Part shown: positions 1 to 9,233 of the stretch, in pieces
Position numbering within the stretch: position 1 is the stretch's first letter
Layout: each line of letters starts with the position of its first letter
Assembly: GCF_002127215.1 (NCBI RefSeq)
Contig: NZ_NFUT01000001.1
Coordinates: 310,001-374,000 of the forward strand
Source: Hydrogenophaga sp. IBVHS2
GTDB taxonomy: Bacteria; Pseudomonadota; Gammaproteobacteria; Burkholderiales; Burkholderiaceae_C
Length of the DNA stretch: 64,000 nucleotides
Reading direction: 5' to 3'
Program-made: the position numbers and the translations under genes
The notes under the pieces: generated by a model
The model's input: only the letters and a program-made list of their open reading frames with translations
Databases searched by the model: none
Told to the model about the DNA's origin: nothing

Positions 1-564
1 CCCCCCGGACCGCACGACCATTTCGATCTCCACACCGACCGCGGCCTGCTGCGCCTGCACGATCCGCGCCGTTTCGGGGCCGTGGTCTGCGTGCCCGATC
101 TGGCCGACCCCCGGGCCCGCAAGCTGCTGGACGGGCTGGGTGTGGAGCCGCTGGAGGCCGGCTTCGATGCGGCGGGCTTCCACCGTGCGCTGCAGCAGCG
201 CCGTGCCGCCATCAAGCAGGTGCTGCTGGCCGGCGACATCGTGGTGGGCGTGGGCAACATCTATGCGTCGGAGGCGCTGTTCATGGCCGGCATCCGGCCC
301 ACCGTGCGGGCGGACCGCATCAGCCGGCCGCGCGCCGCCCGGCTGCATGCGGCCATCGTGCAGGTGCTGCACAAGGCGGTGGCGCTGGGCGGCAGCACGC
401 TGCGCGATTTCTCCAGCGCCGAGGGGCAGAGCGGCTACTTCCAGCTCGATGCCCAGGTGTATGGCCGGGCGGGTGAGCCGTGCCGTGTGTGTGCCGCGAC
501 GGTCCGCCAGATCCGCCAGGGCCAGCGGTCCACGTTTTTCTGTCCCGCCTGCCAGAAGCCCTGA
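1..564 (+). CDS. mutM: Formamidopyrimidine-DNA glycosylase, C-terminal part (5' end outside window)
   Basis: The reading frame is open from base 1 and lacks the N-terminal catalytic Pro, so this is the 3' part of the gene. The visible protein has the DPRRFG motif, the helix-two-turn-helix region with [13 protein letters not shown], and a C-terminal zinc finger of the form C-x2-C-x16-C-x2-C. These are hallmarks of the Fpg/Nei family, which removes 8-oxoguanine and formamidopyrimidines from DNA. DPRRFG and the zinc finger point to MutM rather than Nei. mutY, which removes A opposite 8-oxoG, lies two genes downstream, so two arms of the GO repair system are together. Confidence 0.95.
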   Translation, partial: PPGPHDHFDLHTDRGLLRLHDPRRFGAVVCVPDLADPRARKLLDGLGVEPLEAGFDAAGFHRALQQRRAAIKQVLLAGDIVVGVGNIYASEALFMAGIRPTVRADRISRPRAARLHAAIVQVLHKAVALGGSTLRDFSSAEGQSGYFQLDAQVYGRAGEPCRVCAATVRQIRQGQRSTFFCPACQKP

Positions 565-656
565 CGGCCGGTCGATCCGGGGGTTCGGGCCGCACACCCG
601 GCCGGGTATCGGGTGCTATATTGATCCGCAGCCTGCCCGCGACCTTCATCACACCC

Positions 657-2600
657 ATGAGCTTCATCCAGGAATTCGATCAGCATGGCGCCTGGCGCCG
701 CCAGTTTGCGTTGCGCCTCAAGCTGCTGTCGGAATGGCTGGTCGACAACGACCTCATGGAGCCGGGGGTGCGTGAACGGCTGGACCAGCTGCATGCGCAG
801 GTGCGCAACGACAAGATCATGGTGGCCTTCGTGGCCGAGTTCTCGCGCGGCAAGTCCGAGCTGATCAACGCCATGTTCTTTGCCGGTTACGGCCGCCGCA
901 TCATGCCGGCGAGCGCCGGGCGCACCACCATGTGCCCGACCGAGCTGGGCTACGACCCCGAGATTCCCCCCTGCCTGCGCCTGCTGCCCATCGAGACCCG
1001 GCTGCAGCCGCAGTCGCTGCTGGATTGGCGCGCCGCCACCGAGAAGTGGGAGCGCGTCGATCTGGACGTGAACGACCCCAAGCAGCTGGCCAAGGCGATC
1101 CAGAAGGTGTCCGAAGTGCGCCGGGTGTCGCAGGACGAGGCCCGTTCGCTGGGCTTCTGGAGCGACGAGACGCCCGAAGACAACCCGCTGCCGGGCAGCG
1201 ACGGTCTGGTGGAGGTGCCCAAGTGGCGCCATGCCCTCATCAACATGGCGCACCCGCTGCTCAAGCAGGGCCTGGTGATCCTGGACACGCCGGGCCTCAA
1301 CGCCATCGGCGCCGAACCCGAGCTCACGGTGAGCCTGCTGCCCCAGGCCCACGCGGTGGTGTTCATCCTGGGAGCCGACACCGGGGTGACCAAATCCGAC
1401 CTCACCATCTGGCGGCAGCACCTGGCGGTGGCTTCGGCCGATGCGGCTTCGCGGCTGGTGGTGCTCAACAAGATCGACACGCTGTGGGACGCCCTGTCCA
1501 CACCGGAACAGGTGCAGCTGCAGATCGCGGCGCAGCGGGTGGATTCGGCCGAGATCCTGGGCGTGTCGCCGCGGCAGGTGCTGGCGGTGTCGGCCCAGAA
1601 GGGCCTGCTGGCCAAGGTCAATGGCGACGACAACCTGCTCGACGCCAGCAACCTGCTCGAGCTGGAGCACGCACTCGGCGAAGACCTGCTGGCCCAGCGC
1701 CGGCGCATCCTGTCCTCGGCCGTGGCCGCCGGCATCCGTTCCCTGCAGGTCGAGACCGGCCGCATGGTGCACGCCCGCACCCGCGACCTGGTGGAGCAGA
1801 TCCAGGAACTCGAAGGCCTGCGTGGCAAGAACGCCGGCGTCATCAAGCAGATGCGGCTGCGCATCGAGCAGGAGCAGGGGGAGTTCGATGCCAGCGGCGC
1901 GCGCATCCAGGCGGTGCGTTCGGTGCACCTGCGACTGCTCAAGGACCTGTTTGCCCTGCTGGGGTCCACCCATCTGCGCAACGAGGTGTCGGCGCTGGCC
2001 AAGGCGCTCAAGGCGCCCGGCATCAAGCTCGGCGTGCGCCGTGCCTACGACGACACCTTCAGCCGCCTGCGGGCCGATCTGGACAAGGCCCAGCGCATGG
2101 CGGCCGACATCCAGGCCATGCTGGATGGCAGCTTCCGCAGCCTGAATGCCGAATACGGTTTCTCGCTGCAGGTGCCCACGCCGCCCGACCTGGCCCGTTT
2201 AGGTCAGGAGCTGGTGCTGATCGAGAAGAGCCACCTCCAGTACCTCAGCCTGGGCAACGCCCTGCGTCTGGCCCAGCCCGAGTTCGCCGAGCGGCTGGCC
2301 CGTGCCCTGATGAGCCGCCTGCGCACCGTGTACGACAGCGCGGTCAACGAAGTGGAGATCTGGAACAAGTCGGCGGCGGCGCAGTTCGACAGCCAGCTGC
2401 GCGACCGGCGCCGGCACTTCACACGCCGGATCGAGGCGGTCTCGCGCATCCAGCAGGCCGCCGGCGGTCTCGACGAGCGCATCACCGAGCTGCAGGGCAT
2501 GCAGGCGGCGCTCACCCAGGTGGATGCCAAGCTGGCCGAACTCACCGAGCTGCTCACTGCACCGGTGACCGAAGACACCGCCGAGCCGCTGCCGGTATGA
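657..2600 (+). CDS. Dynamin-family GTPase-like protein
   Basis: A 647-residue protein with an N-terminal GTPase domain: P-loop EFSRGKS near residues 61-67, a switch-I-like GRTTMCPTEL, G3 motif DTPG at 210-213 and G4 motif NKID at 271-274. The rest is helical and charged with no clear transmembrane segment, fitting the bacterial dynamin-like proteins. The ATG at 657 gives a start just before the folded region; an in-frame upstream extension would run into mutM. Its stop overlaps the mutY start in ATGA, so the two are probably co-translated. Function is unknown; membrane remodelling or a DNA-repair-linked role are both only guesses. Confidence 0.8.
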   Translation: MSFIQEFDQHGAWRRQFALRLKLLSEWLVDNDLMEPGVRERLDQLHAQVRNDKIMVAFVAEFSRGKSELINAMFFAGYGRRIMPASAGRTTMCPTELGYDPEIPPCLRLLPIETRLQPQSLLDWRAATEKWERVDLDVNDPKQLAKAIQKVSEVRRVSQDEARSLGFWSDETPEDNPLPGSDGLVEVPKWRHALINMAHPLLKQGLVILDTPGLNAIGAEPELTVSLLPQAHAVVFILGADTGVTKSDLTIWRQHLAVASADAASRLVVLNKIDTLWDALSTPEQVQLQIAAQRVDSAEILGVSPRQVLAVSAQKGLLAKVNGDDNLLDASNLLELEHALGEDLLAQRRRILSSAVAAGIRSLQVETGRMVHARTRDLVEQIQELEGLRGKNAGVIKQMRLRIEQEQGEFDASGARIQAVRSVHLRLLKDLFALLGSTHLRNEVSALAKALKAPGIKLGVRRAYDDTFSRLRADLDKAQRMAADIQAMLDGSFRSLNAEYGFSLQVPTPPDLARLGQELVLIEKSHLQYLSLGNALRLAQPEFAERLARALMSRLRTVYDSAVNEVEIWNKSAAAQFDSQLRDRRRHFTRRIEAVSRIQQAAGGLDERITELQGMQAALTQVDAKLAELTELLTAPVTEDTAEPLPV

Positions 2601-3694
2601 CGGGCGCGGGCCGCCCCGTGCCGGCAGAGGCGCCGGCGGGGCTTCCGGCCGGCTTCGCGCCGGCACTCATCGCCTGGCAGCGCCGGGAGGGCCGTCATGG
2701 TCTGCCCTGGCAGGGCACCCGCGACCCTTACCGCGTGTGGCTGTCGGAAATCATGCTGCAGCAGACGCAGGTCTCCACCGTGCTGTCGTACTACCCGCGT
2801 TTCCTCGCGCGATTCCCCGATGTGGCGTCGCTGGCGGCTGCCCCGGTGGACGATGTCATGGCCCTGTGGAGCGGCCTGGGTTACTACAGCCGGGCCCGCA
2901 ACCTGCACCGGTGTGCCCAGGCCGTCATGAAGGACTGGGCGGGCGCCTTTCCGCAGCGCTCGGCCGATCTGGCCACGCTGCCCGGCATCGGGGCGTCCAC
3001 CGCCGCCGCCATCGCATCGTTCTGCTTCGGGGAGCGGGTCTCCATCCTCGATGGCAATGTGCGGCGCGTGCTCACCCGCCTGCTGGCCTTCGACCGGGAT
3101 CTGGCCCAGGCCGGCCCCCAGCGCGAGCTGTGGGAGCTGGCCCAGGCCCTGGTGCAGCCCGATGCCGAAGCCGATGACATGGTGGCTTACACCCAGGGCC
3201 TGATGGACCTGGGGGCCACCGTGTGCACCCGGACCCGGCCATCGTGCGCGCTGTGCCCGGTGCAGGACCTTTGCGAGGGGCGGCGCAGCGGCGATCCGAC
3301 CCGTTTCCCGGTGCGCACCCGTCGCCTGAACCGGCGCTTCGAGGCCTGGTGGCTGCTGCTGATCGAACGCCCCTCGGACGACGGACACACCGAGGTCTGG
3401 CTGCACAAGCGACCGGAGCGCGGCATCTGGGCCGGGCTGTTCTGCCCGCCGGTGTTCGACAGCCGCGAGGCCCTGTGCGCGGCCGTCCCGTCCGCCATGG
3501 CCGAGCTGCTGCACGATGGCGATGCCGTGGCCCATGCACTCACCCACCGCGAACTGCGGCTGCACCCGGTGTCGCTGCAGTGGCCGGCCCAGGCCGATGC
3601 ACCCGGCGCTGCGGCATCGGGCCAATGGGTACGCCGCGATCAGATGACCCAGGTGGGCCTGCCGGCGCCGGTGCGCCCCTGGCTGGCCGCCTGA
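2597..3694 (+). CDS. mutY: Adenine DNA glycosylase MutY
   Basis: 365 residues. It carries the catalytic Glu region (SEIMLQQTQV), the helix-hairpin-helix LPGIGASTAAAI, the catalytic Asp in ILDGNVRRV, and a [4Fe-4S] cluster site C-x6-C-x2-C-x5-C. The C-terminal part is NUDIX-like, as in MutY proteins that recognise 8-oxoG. It excises adenine mispaired with 8-oxoguanine. Translation starts inside the stop of the dynamin-like gene (ATGA overlap). It converges on rapZ with a 13-base gap and no obvious terminator. Confidence 0.96.
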   Translation: MTGAGRPVPAEAPAGLPAGFAPALIAWQRREGRHGLPWQGTRDPYRVWLSEIMLQQTQVSTVLSYYPRFLARFPDVASLAAAPVDDVMALWSGLGYYSRARNLHRCAQAVMKDWAGAFPQRSADLATLPGIGASTAAAIASFCFGERVSILDGNVRRVLTRLLAFDRDLAQAGPQRELWELAQALVQPDAEADDMVAYTQGLMDLGATVCTRTRPSCALCPVQDLCEGRRSGDPTRFPVRTRRLNRRFEAWWLLLIERPSDDGHTEVWLHKRPERGIWAGLFCPPVFDSREALCAAVPSAMAELLHDGDAVAHALTHRELRLHPVSLQWPAQADAPGAAASGQWVRRDQMTQVGLPAPVRPWLAA

Positions 3695-3707
3695 GGCCCT
3701 CAGACCC

Positions 3708-4622
3708 TCAGTCCTGCCCGGGGCGCGGCCAGTGGTCGGATTCGCGGTGCCGCACGCGCAGCGTCCAGCGCCCGCCGAAGTGCTGCGCCAGTTTCTCGGC
3801 CAGGTACACCGACCGGTGCTGCCCGCCGGTACAGCCCAGCGCCACGGTGACGTAACTGCGGTGGTCGCGCACCATGGAGGGCAGCCACGCTTCGAGGAAA
3901 TCGGTGATCTGCGCCTGCATGCGCTTCACCTCGTCCTGCGCCGCCAGGTACGCCGCCACGGGGGCGTCCCGGCCGGTCAGCGGCTTGAGTCCGGGTTCGT
4001 AGTGCGGGTTGGGCAGCATGCGCACGTCGAACACGAAATCCGCGTCCATCGGGATGCCGCGTTTGAAGGCAAACGATTCGAACACCAGGGTCAGCGGCCG
4101 GGCCTCGGGCCCGACCAGATCCTGCAGCTGCTGGCGCAGGTTGAGCGGCCGCGCCAGGCTGGTGTCGAGCACCAGCGACTGTTCGCGCAGCTCGGCCAGC
4201 AGTTCGCGCTCGCGTTCGATGGCCTCGATCAGGGCGTTCTGCGGGTCTCCCTCGGCGCGCCGGACGACCGACAGCGGATGGGCGCGCCGCGTTTCAGAGA
4301 AGCGCCGCACCAGCGTGTCGGTGGTGGCGTCCAGGAAGATGGAGGTGACCTGCAAGGGGCGGTCCTGCCGCTGGCGCAGGCCCTGCAGCTTGGCCGGCAG
4401 CCCGGGCAGGGCGTCGGCGCTGCGCACATCCATCGCCACCGCCACGCGGCGGGCCTGCCGGTTCTGCTCGAGTTCCATGAAGGCCGCCAGCAGTTCGGGC
4501 GGCAGGTTGTCCACGCAGTAGAAGCCCAGGTCTTCCAGCGCGGCCAGGGCCACCGACTTGCCGGAGCCGGACATGCCGGTGATGAGCACCAGCTGCCGGG
4601 GGGACGCGGGGGTGGGGCTCAT
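3708..4622 (-). CDS. rapZ: RNase adapter protein RapZ (YvcJ family P-loop protein)
   Basis: 304 residues, close to the family norm of about 285. The Walker A motif GMSGSGKS lies at residues 16-23, followed by [10 protein letters not shown], both diagnostic of the RapZ/YvcJ family. The C-terminal region contains the conserved [10 protein letters not shown] stretch. In Escherichia coli RapZ delivers the sRNA GlmZ to RNase E and so tunes glucosamine-6-phosphate synthesis; whether GlmZ exists here cannot be seen. The start overlaps the recN stop by four bases, so the two genes are likely coupled. Confidence 0.93.
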   Translation of the reverse strand: MSPTPASPRQLVLITGMSGSGKSVALAALEDLGFYCVDNLPPELLAAFMELEQNRQARRVAVAMDVRSADALPGLPAKLQGLRQRQDRPLQVTSIFLDATTDTLVRRFSETRRAHPLSVVRRAEGDPQNALIEAIERERELLAELREQSLVLDTSLARPLNLRQQLQDLVGPEARPLTLVFESFAFKRGIPMDADFVFDVRMLPNPHYEPGLKPLTGRDAPVAAYLAAQDEVKRMQAQITDFLEAWLPSMVRDHRSYVTVALGCTGGQHRSVYLAEKLAQHFGGRWTLRVRHRESDHWPRPGQD

Positions 4623-6262
4623 GCGCCGAGCAGCTCGCGCGCGTGCGCCAGCGAAATGTCCGAGGACTCACCGCCGCCCAGCATGCGGGCGAGTTCGCGC
4701 ACCCGCGCGTCCTGGTCGATGGGCTGCACCGTGCTGAGCGTCTGCTGACCCTGGCGCTGCTTGCTCACCTGCAGATGGTGGTGGGCGCAGGCGGCCACCT
4801 GCGGCAGGTGGGTCACGGCCAGCACCTGGCGATCCCGGCCGAGCTGCTGCAACAGCCGTCCCACGGTATGGGCCACCGCTCCGCCGACGCCGGAATCGAC
4901 CTCGTCGAAGATCAGGGTGGGCGCCTGGCCCAGCTGGCTGGTCACCACCGACAGCGCCAGTGCGATGCGCGAGAGCTCGCCGCCCGAGGCCACCTTGCCC
5001 ACCGGGCGCGGCGTGGCCCCGGCATGGCCAGCCACCCGGAACTCGACTGCCTCCCAGCCGTGGGCCTGGGCTTCTTCCAGCCGCGACAGGCCGACCTCGA
5101 AGCGCCCGCCCTGCATGCCCAGCGTCTGCATGGTGCTGGTCACGGCTTCCGACAGCCGTGGCGCGGCCTTCTCTCGGGTCTGGCTGACCTTGCGTGCAGC
5201 GCCTTCGAAGGCTTTCCAGGCCGCGCGTTCGGTGGCCTGCAGCGCATCCAGGTCCAGCGCAGCGTCCAGGCCGGCCAGCTCGGTCTTCCACTGCGCATGC
5301 AGTGCGGCCAGTTCCTCCGGCGGACGTCGGTAGCGGCGCGCCAGCGACACCCACTGGCCCAGGCGTTCGTCCAGCGCGGCCAGTCCGGCCGGGTCCAGGT
5401 CGGTGTGGCGCTGGAGCTGGTGCAGCTCGTGCACCGAGTCCTGCACCTGGGCCAGGGCGCCTTCCAGGGCCTCCAGCGGGGCCCGGAAACGCGGTTCCAC
5501 CTCCACCAGCCCTTGCAGCGCCGCCACGGCGCGGCTGATGAGGGTGGAGGCACTGCCATCGTCCTCGTCGAGCACCTGCACCGCCAGCGCGGTGGCGTCG
5601 ATCAGCGACTGGGCATTGGCCAGGCGGGCATGCTGTGCGTTGAGCTCGACCCACTCGTCCGGCCCCGGTGCGAGCTTGTCGAGTTCGGCAATCTGCCACT
5701 GCAGCCGCTCCGCGTCCTGCTGCAGGCTGGCCTGCTGGTCGCGGGCCGCATCCAGCGCCTTGCGGTGCTGCCGCCAGGCCTGCCAGGCCTGGCGCACCGG
5801 GCCGAGGTCGGTACCGGCATAGGCATCGAGCAGTTCGCGTACCGCATCGGCCCGGGTCAGGCTCTGCCAGGCGTGCTGGCCGTGGATGTCCACCAGGTGG
5901 TCGGCCACGGCGCGCAGCTGGGTGGCGGTGGCGGCGCTGCCATTGATCCAGGCACGGCTGCGGCCCTCGGCGTCCACCGTGCGGCGCAGCAGCAGGGACT
6001 CGTCGGCGGCGAAGCCCTGCTCCTCCAGCCAGGGGGCCAGGGTGGCGGGGCTGTCGAACTCGGCGGCCACCTCGCAGCGCTGCGCGCCTTCGCGCACCAC
6101 ACCGGCGTCGGCCCGGCTGCCCAGGGCGAGCTGCAGTGCGTCGATCAGGATGGACTTGCCGGCGCCGGTTTCACCGGTGAGCACGCTGAAGCCGGACGAC
6201 AGGTCCAGGTCCAGGCTTTGCACGATCACGAAATCCCGCAGGGCGATGCGTCGAAGGCTCAT
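4619..6262 (-). CDS. recN: DNA repair protein RecN (SMC-like ATPase)
   Basis: 547 residues with a Walker A GETGAGKS at 30-37, a long coiled-coil middle region, the ABC signature [12 protein letters not shown] and Walker [13 protein letters not shown]. This is the standard RecN layout. RecN holds broken ends together during recombinational repair of double-strand breaks. In several proteobacteria it is an SOS gene; I see no clear LexA box (CTGT-N8-ACAG) in the 58-base gap upstream. It lies downstream of nadK, a common betaproteobacterial arrangement. Confidence 0.96.
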   Translation of the reverse strand: MSLRRIALRDFVIVQSLDLDLSSGFSVLTGETGAGKSILIDALQLALGSRADAGVVREGAQRCEVAAEFDSPATLAPWLEEQGFAADESLLLRRTVDAEGRSRAWINGSAATATQLRAVADHLVDIHGQHAWQSLTRADAVRELLDAYAGTDLGPVRQAWQAWRQHRKALDAARDQQASLQQDAERLQWQIAELDKLAPGPDEWVELNAQHARLANAQSLIDATALAVQVLDEDDGSASTLISRAVAALQGLVEVEPRFRAPLEALEGALAQVQDSVHELHQLQRHTDLDPAGLAALDERLGQWVSLARRYRRPPEELAALHAQWKTELAGLDAALDLDALQATERAAWKAFEGAARKVSQTREKAAPRLSEAVTSTMQTLGMQGGRFEVGLSRLEEAQAHGWEAVEFRVAGHAGATPRPVGKVASGGELSRIALALSVVTSQLGQAPTLIFDEVDSGVGGAVAHTVGRLLQQLGRDRQVLAVTHLPQVAACAHHHLQVSKQRQGQQTLSTVQPIDQDARVRELARMLGGGESSDISLAHARELLGA

Positions 6263-6320
6263 GGTGGGGCTGGAGACAGGGTGACAGCGGCGAGTCGCAA
6301 AACGCCATTGTCGTGCAGGC

Positions 6321-7238
6321 TCAGCCCCCTTCGTTCCAGTGGAGTTTCTTGCGCAGGGTGTCGAAGTAGCTCCAGCCGGCCGGGTGGAGCAGGCGCAGGG
6401 CGTGTTCCGACTTGCGCACCACGATGCGGTCGCCGTGCAGCAGGCTGGTCAGCGACTGCATGTCGAAGTTGGCGCTGGCGTCGCGGCCGGAGACGATTTC
6501 CACCGCGATCTCGCAGGTGTAGGGCAGCACCACCGGCCGGTTGGACAGGGTGTGCGGGGCGATCGGCACCATCACCCAGCCGCCGATGCCGGGGTGCAGC
6601 AGCGGTCCGCCGGCCGACAAGGCATAGGCGGTGGAGCCGGTGGAGGACGCGATGATCAGGCCGTCGGCGCGCTGGTTGGCCACGAAATGGCCGTCGACCT
6701 CCACCCGCAGCTCGATCATGCTGGCCACGCCGCCGCGGTTGACCACCACATCGTTGAGAGCGGTGGCCTCGAACACGCAACGGCCGTCGCGCCAGACGCT
6801 GGCCGCCATGAGGGCGCGCGAATCTTCCTCGAAGTTGCCGTGCAGGATGGCGCGCAGCGAGTCGCGGTAATCCTCGAAGGCGATGTCGGTGATGAAGCCC
6901 AGCCGCCCCTGGTTGATGCCCACCAGCGGCACGCCGTGGCGGGCCAGCTGCCGGCCGATGCCCAGCATGGTGCCGTCGCCGCCGACCACCAGTGCCAGGT
7001 CGCACTGGGCGCCGATGGCGGCCACACTGAGTGCCGGGAAGCTGGCCAGGCCGGTGTTGAGCGCGGTCTGTTCTTCCAGCGACACCACGCAGCCTTCGTC
7101 CTGCAGGAAGTGGGCGATCTCGTCGACCGCCTTGCGCGAGCCGGGGGCGTGGTACTTGCCGACGATCACCACATGGGCAAAGCGCAGCGGGCGTCGTTGC
7201 CGGCTGGCAGCGGGGCGGGACGGGGCGGGCGAGGGCAT
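6321..7238 (-). CDS. nadK: NAD kinase
   Basis: 305 residues. The GGDGTML motif, the [10 protein letters not shown] segment and [14 protein letters not shown] are characteristic of ATP-NAD kinases, which phosphorylate NAD to NADP. The ATG at 7238 was chosen because it starts just before the Rossmann-like region; the open frame extends much further upstream but through hrcA on the other strand. It is divergent from hrcA across 63 bases that must hold both promoters. Confidence 0.95.
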   Translation of the reverse strand: MPSPAPSRPAASRQRRPLRFAHVVIVGKYHAPGSRKAVDEIAHFLQDEGCVVSLEEQTALNTGLASFPALSVAAIGAQCDLALVVGGDGTMLGIGRQLARHGVPLVGINQGRLGFITDIAFEDYRDSLRAILHGNFEEDSRALMAASVWRDGRCVFEATALNDVVVNRGGVASMIELRVEVDGHFVANQRADGLIIASSTGSTAYALSAGGPLLHPGIGGWVMVPIAPHTLSNRPVVLPYTCEIAVEIVSGRDASANFDMQSLTSLLHGDRIVVRKSEHALRLLHPAGWSYFDTLRKKLHWNEGG

Positions 7239-7301
7239 GGGCAAATTACAACATAGGGCTGTGGCGCCCCAGGGGCGGCGCCCGTCCGTAAAATCCCTTC
7301 C

Positions 7302-8324
7302 ATGCTGGACGATCGCGCCAAGTTGTTGCTCAAGGCCCTGGTGGAGCGGTACATCGCCGACGGCCAGCCCGTGGGCTCGCGCACACTGGCCAAGGCCACC
7401 GGCATGGACCTCTCGCCGGCAACCATCCGCAACGTCATGAGCGACCTGGAGGAGCTGGGCCTGATCGCCAGCCCGCACACCTCCGCCGGCCGCATTCCCA
7501 CCGCACGCGGCTACCGGCTGTTCGTCGACACCATGCTCACCGTGCGCCGCGAGAGCCTCATGGCCCCGGTGCCCGACATCTCGGCGCCCAACATCGACCC
7601 CAGCCAGCCGCACCGGGTCATCAGCCATGCGGCCAACCTGCTGTCCAACCTGTCGCAGTTCGTGGGCGTGGTCATGGCGCCCCGGCGCACCTCGGTGTTC
7701 CGCCACATCGAGTTCCTCAGCCTGTCGGAGCGGCGGGTGCTGGTGATCATCGTCTCGCCGGACGGCGACGTGCAGAACCGCATCATCCACACCCAGGTCA
7801 ACTTCACGCAGTCGCAGCTGCTGGAGGCCGCCAACTTCCTCAATGCCCATTACGCCGGCCTCACCATGGAAGCGGTGCGGGAGCGCCTCAAGACCGAACT
7901 CGACGCCCTGCGCGGCGAGATCGCCGAGCTCATGCAGGCCGCGGTCAACATCGGTGCCGAGACCGACACCGGCCCGGATGAGGTGGTGGTGGCCGGCGAA
8001 CGCAACCTGCTGTCGGTCTCCGAGTTCTCCAGCGACATGGGCAACCTGCGCCGGCTGTTCGACCTGTTCGAGCAGAAGACCCAGCTGGTGCGCCTGCTCG
8101 ATGTGTCGGCCCAGGCCGACGGCGTGCGCATCTACATCGGCGGCGAGAGCCAGGTGGTGCCCTACGAAGACCTGTCGGTGGTCACCGCCCCGTACGAAGT
8201 GGATGGGCAGGTGGTCGGCACGCTGGGCGTCATCGGCCCGCAGCGCATGCCCTACGACCGCATGATCCAGATCGTCGACGTGACGGCCAAGCTGGTCAGC
8301 AACGCCCTGAGCCACGGCAAGTAA
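7302..8324 (+). CDS. hrcA: Heat-inducible transcription repressor HrcA
   Basis: 340 residues, starting [18 protein letters not shown], with an N-terminal winged-helix domain ([24 protein letters not shown]) and the C-terminal HrcA sensing domain. HrcA represses chaperone genes by binding CIRCE inverted repeats. I found no CIRCE element in this window, so its targets lie elsewhere. A TAAAAT hexamer sits only seven bases before the ATG, so the real promoter is probably further upstream or the transcript has a very short leader. Confidence 0.95.
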   Translation: MLDDRAKLLLKALVERYIADGQPVGSRTLAKATGMDLSPATIRNVMSDLEELGLIASPHTSAGRIPTARGYRLFVDTMLTVRRESLMAPVPDISAPNIDPSQPHRVISHAANLLSNLSQFVGVVMAPRRTSVFRHIEFLSLSERRVLVIIVSPDGDVQNRIIHTQVNFTQSQLLEAANFLNAHYAGLTMEAVRERLKTELDALRGEIAELMQAAVNIGAETDTGPDEVVVAGERNLLSVSEFSSDMGNLRRLFDLFEQKTQLVRLLDVSAQADGVRIYIGGESQVVPYEDLSVVTAPYEVDGQVVGTLGVIGPQRMPYDRMIQIVDVTAKLVSNALSHGK

Positions 8325-8328
8325 CGCC

Positions 8329-8334
8329 TACAAT
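8329..8334 (+). promoter_or_regulatory. Candidate -10 element for the CAU tRNA
   Basis: TACAAT lies 11 bases before the first base of the tRNA, the right distance for transcription to begin a few bases upstream of the mature 5' end. The matching -35 is weak. It starts five bases after the hrcA stop codon, so read-through from hrcA is also possible. Confidence 0.4.
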
Positions 8335-8345
8335 CCGCCGCTTTC

Positions 8346-8422
8346 GGGCCGTTAGCTCAGTTGGTCAGAGCAGGGGACTCATAATCCCTTGGTCGTTGGT
8401 TCAAGTCCAACACGGCCTACCA
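8346..8422 (+). tRNA. tRNA with CAU anticodon, probably tRNA-Ile2 (lysidine type); may be annotated as elongator tRNA-Met
   Basis: 77 bases with a complete cloverleaf and encoded CCA. The acceptor stem GGGCCGT pairs with ACGGCCT (one G-U at the end), the anticodon loop is CTCATAA with CAT at 8380-8382, and the T-arm is GTTGG/CCAAC. C4-G69 and C5-G68, discriminator A73 and the anticodon stem GGGGA/TCCCT match features of the minor isoleucine tRNA modified by TilS. Typical elongator Met tRNAs differ at positions 4 and 5. It lacks the initiator features. Confidence 0.9.
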
Positions 8423-8473
8423 ACCGGCTTCCTCGCGAGGTCGTGTCCGGAGTAGCAGCAAATCCGGCGAGGT

Positions 8474-8503
8474 TTGCAAAACCCTCGAAAATGCTGCTAT
8501 ACT
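8474..8503 (+). promoter_or_regulatory. Candidate sigma-70 promoter of tRNA-Arg
   Basis: TTGCAA at 8474-8479 and TATACT at 8498-8503 are separated by 18 bases. The -10 ends ten bases before the tRNA, which fits a short 5' leader. The tRNA is therefore likely transcribed on its own as well as from any upstream read-through. Confidence 0.55.
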
Positions 8504-8513
8504 TCAAGGCTTC

Positions 8514-8590
8514 GCGGCTGTAGCTCAGTTGGATAGAGTACTTGGCTACGAACCAAGGGGTCGTGGGTTCGAATCCTGCCAGCCGCGCCA
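8514..8590 (+). tRNA. tRNA-Arg (ACG)
   Basis: 77 bases including the encoded CCA. The acceptor stem GCGGCTG/CAGCCGC is fully paired with discriminator G. The anticodon stem CTTGG/CCAAG encloses CTACGAA, giving anticodon ACG at 8548-8550. Its A34 is normally deaminated to inosine by TadA so that CGU, CGC and CGA are read. Confidence 0.97.
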
Positions 8591-8594
8591 CTAC

Positions 8595-8628
8595 AAAAAG
8601 CCTGCAGCCACAAGCTGCAGGCTTTTTT
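8595..8628 (+). terminator. Rho-independent terminator after tRNA-Arg
   Basis: A perfect 9-bp stem, GCCTGCAGC (8600-8608) with GCTGCAGGC (8614-8622), encloses a 5-base loop. It is preceded by five A and followed by six T (8623-8628). It separates the tRNA unit from greB. Confidence 0.85.
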
Positions 8629-8664
8629 CTTGTCTGCCTGCGTTGCGTTCATGCGGGACCGTTC

Positions 8665-9222
8665 ATGAGCAAAGCCTTCACCAAAGAGTCCGACTCGGAC
8701 GACGATGACGAAGCCGGCGGCCTGCCGCCGCTGCCGCCCGGCGGCAAGAACTACATCACCCGGCCCGGCTACGACCGGCTGCGCGCCGAGCTGTTCCAGC
8801 TCATGGACGAAGAGCGCCCGAAGATCGTGGAGATCGTGCACTGGGCCGCGAGCAATGGCGACCGATCCGAGAACGGCGACTACCTCTACGGCAAGAAACG
8901 CCTGCGCGAGATCGACCGCCGCATCCGCTTCCTGACCCGCCGGCTGGAGATCGCCGAGGTGGTCGATCCTTCGCTGCACCACGGCAACGACCAGGTGTTC
9001 TTCGGTGCCACCGTGACCTACGCCGACGAGCAGGGTCATGAGACCACGGTGACCATCATGGGGGTGGACGAGGCCGACAGCGCCAGCGGACAGATCAGCT
9101 GGATCTCGCCGGTGGCCCGTGCGCTGATCAAGTCACGGGTGGGCGATGTGGTGAAGCTGGCGGTGCCCGGCGGGCTGCAGGAGCTGGAAATCCTCGACGT
9201 CCGCTACCCGGCGCCGGGCTGA
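8665..9222 (+). CDS. greB: Transcription elongation factor GreB
   Basis: 185 residues. After an acidic, low-complexity N-terminus the protein shows the Gre coiled coil (YITRPGYDRLRAELFQLMDE, GDRSENGDYLYGKKRLREID) and a C-terminal FKBP-like domain with SASGQISWISPVARAL. The SENGDYLYGKK form and the LRxIDRRIRFL continuation indicate GreB rather than GreA. It rescues backtracked RNA polymerase by stimulating transcript cleavage. The ATG at 8665 follows the tRNA terminator. It converges on spoT. Confidence 0.92.
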   Translation: MSKAFTKESDSDDDDEAGGLPPLPPGGKNYITRPGYDRLRAELFQLMDEERPKIVEIVHWAASNGDRSENGDYLYGKKRLREIDRRIRFLTRRLEIAEVVDPSLHHGNDQVFFGATVTYADEQGHETTVTIMGVDEADSASGQISWISPVARALIKSRVGDVVKLAVPGGLQELEILDVRYPAPG

Positions 9223-9233
9223 CCCGACCGCGT

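Noticed and set aside
6263..6320. Possible LexA box upstream of recN
   Set aside because: No CTGT-N8-ACAG palindrome could be found in the short gap.
7239..7301. Possible CIRCE element between nadK and hrcA
   Set aside because: No TTAGCACTC-N9-GAGTGCTAA-like repeat is present.
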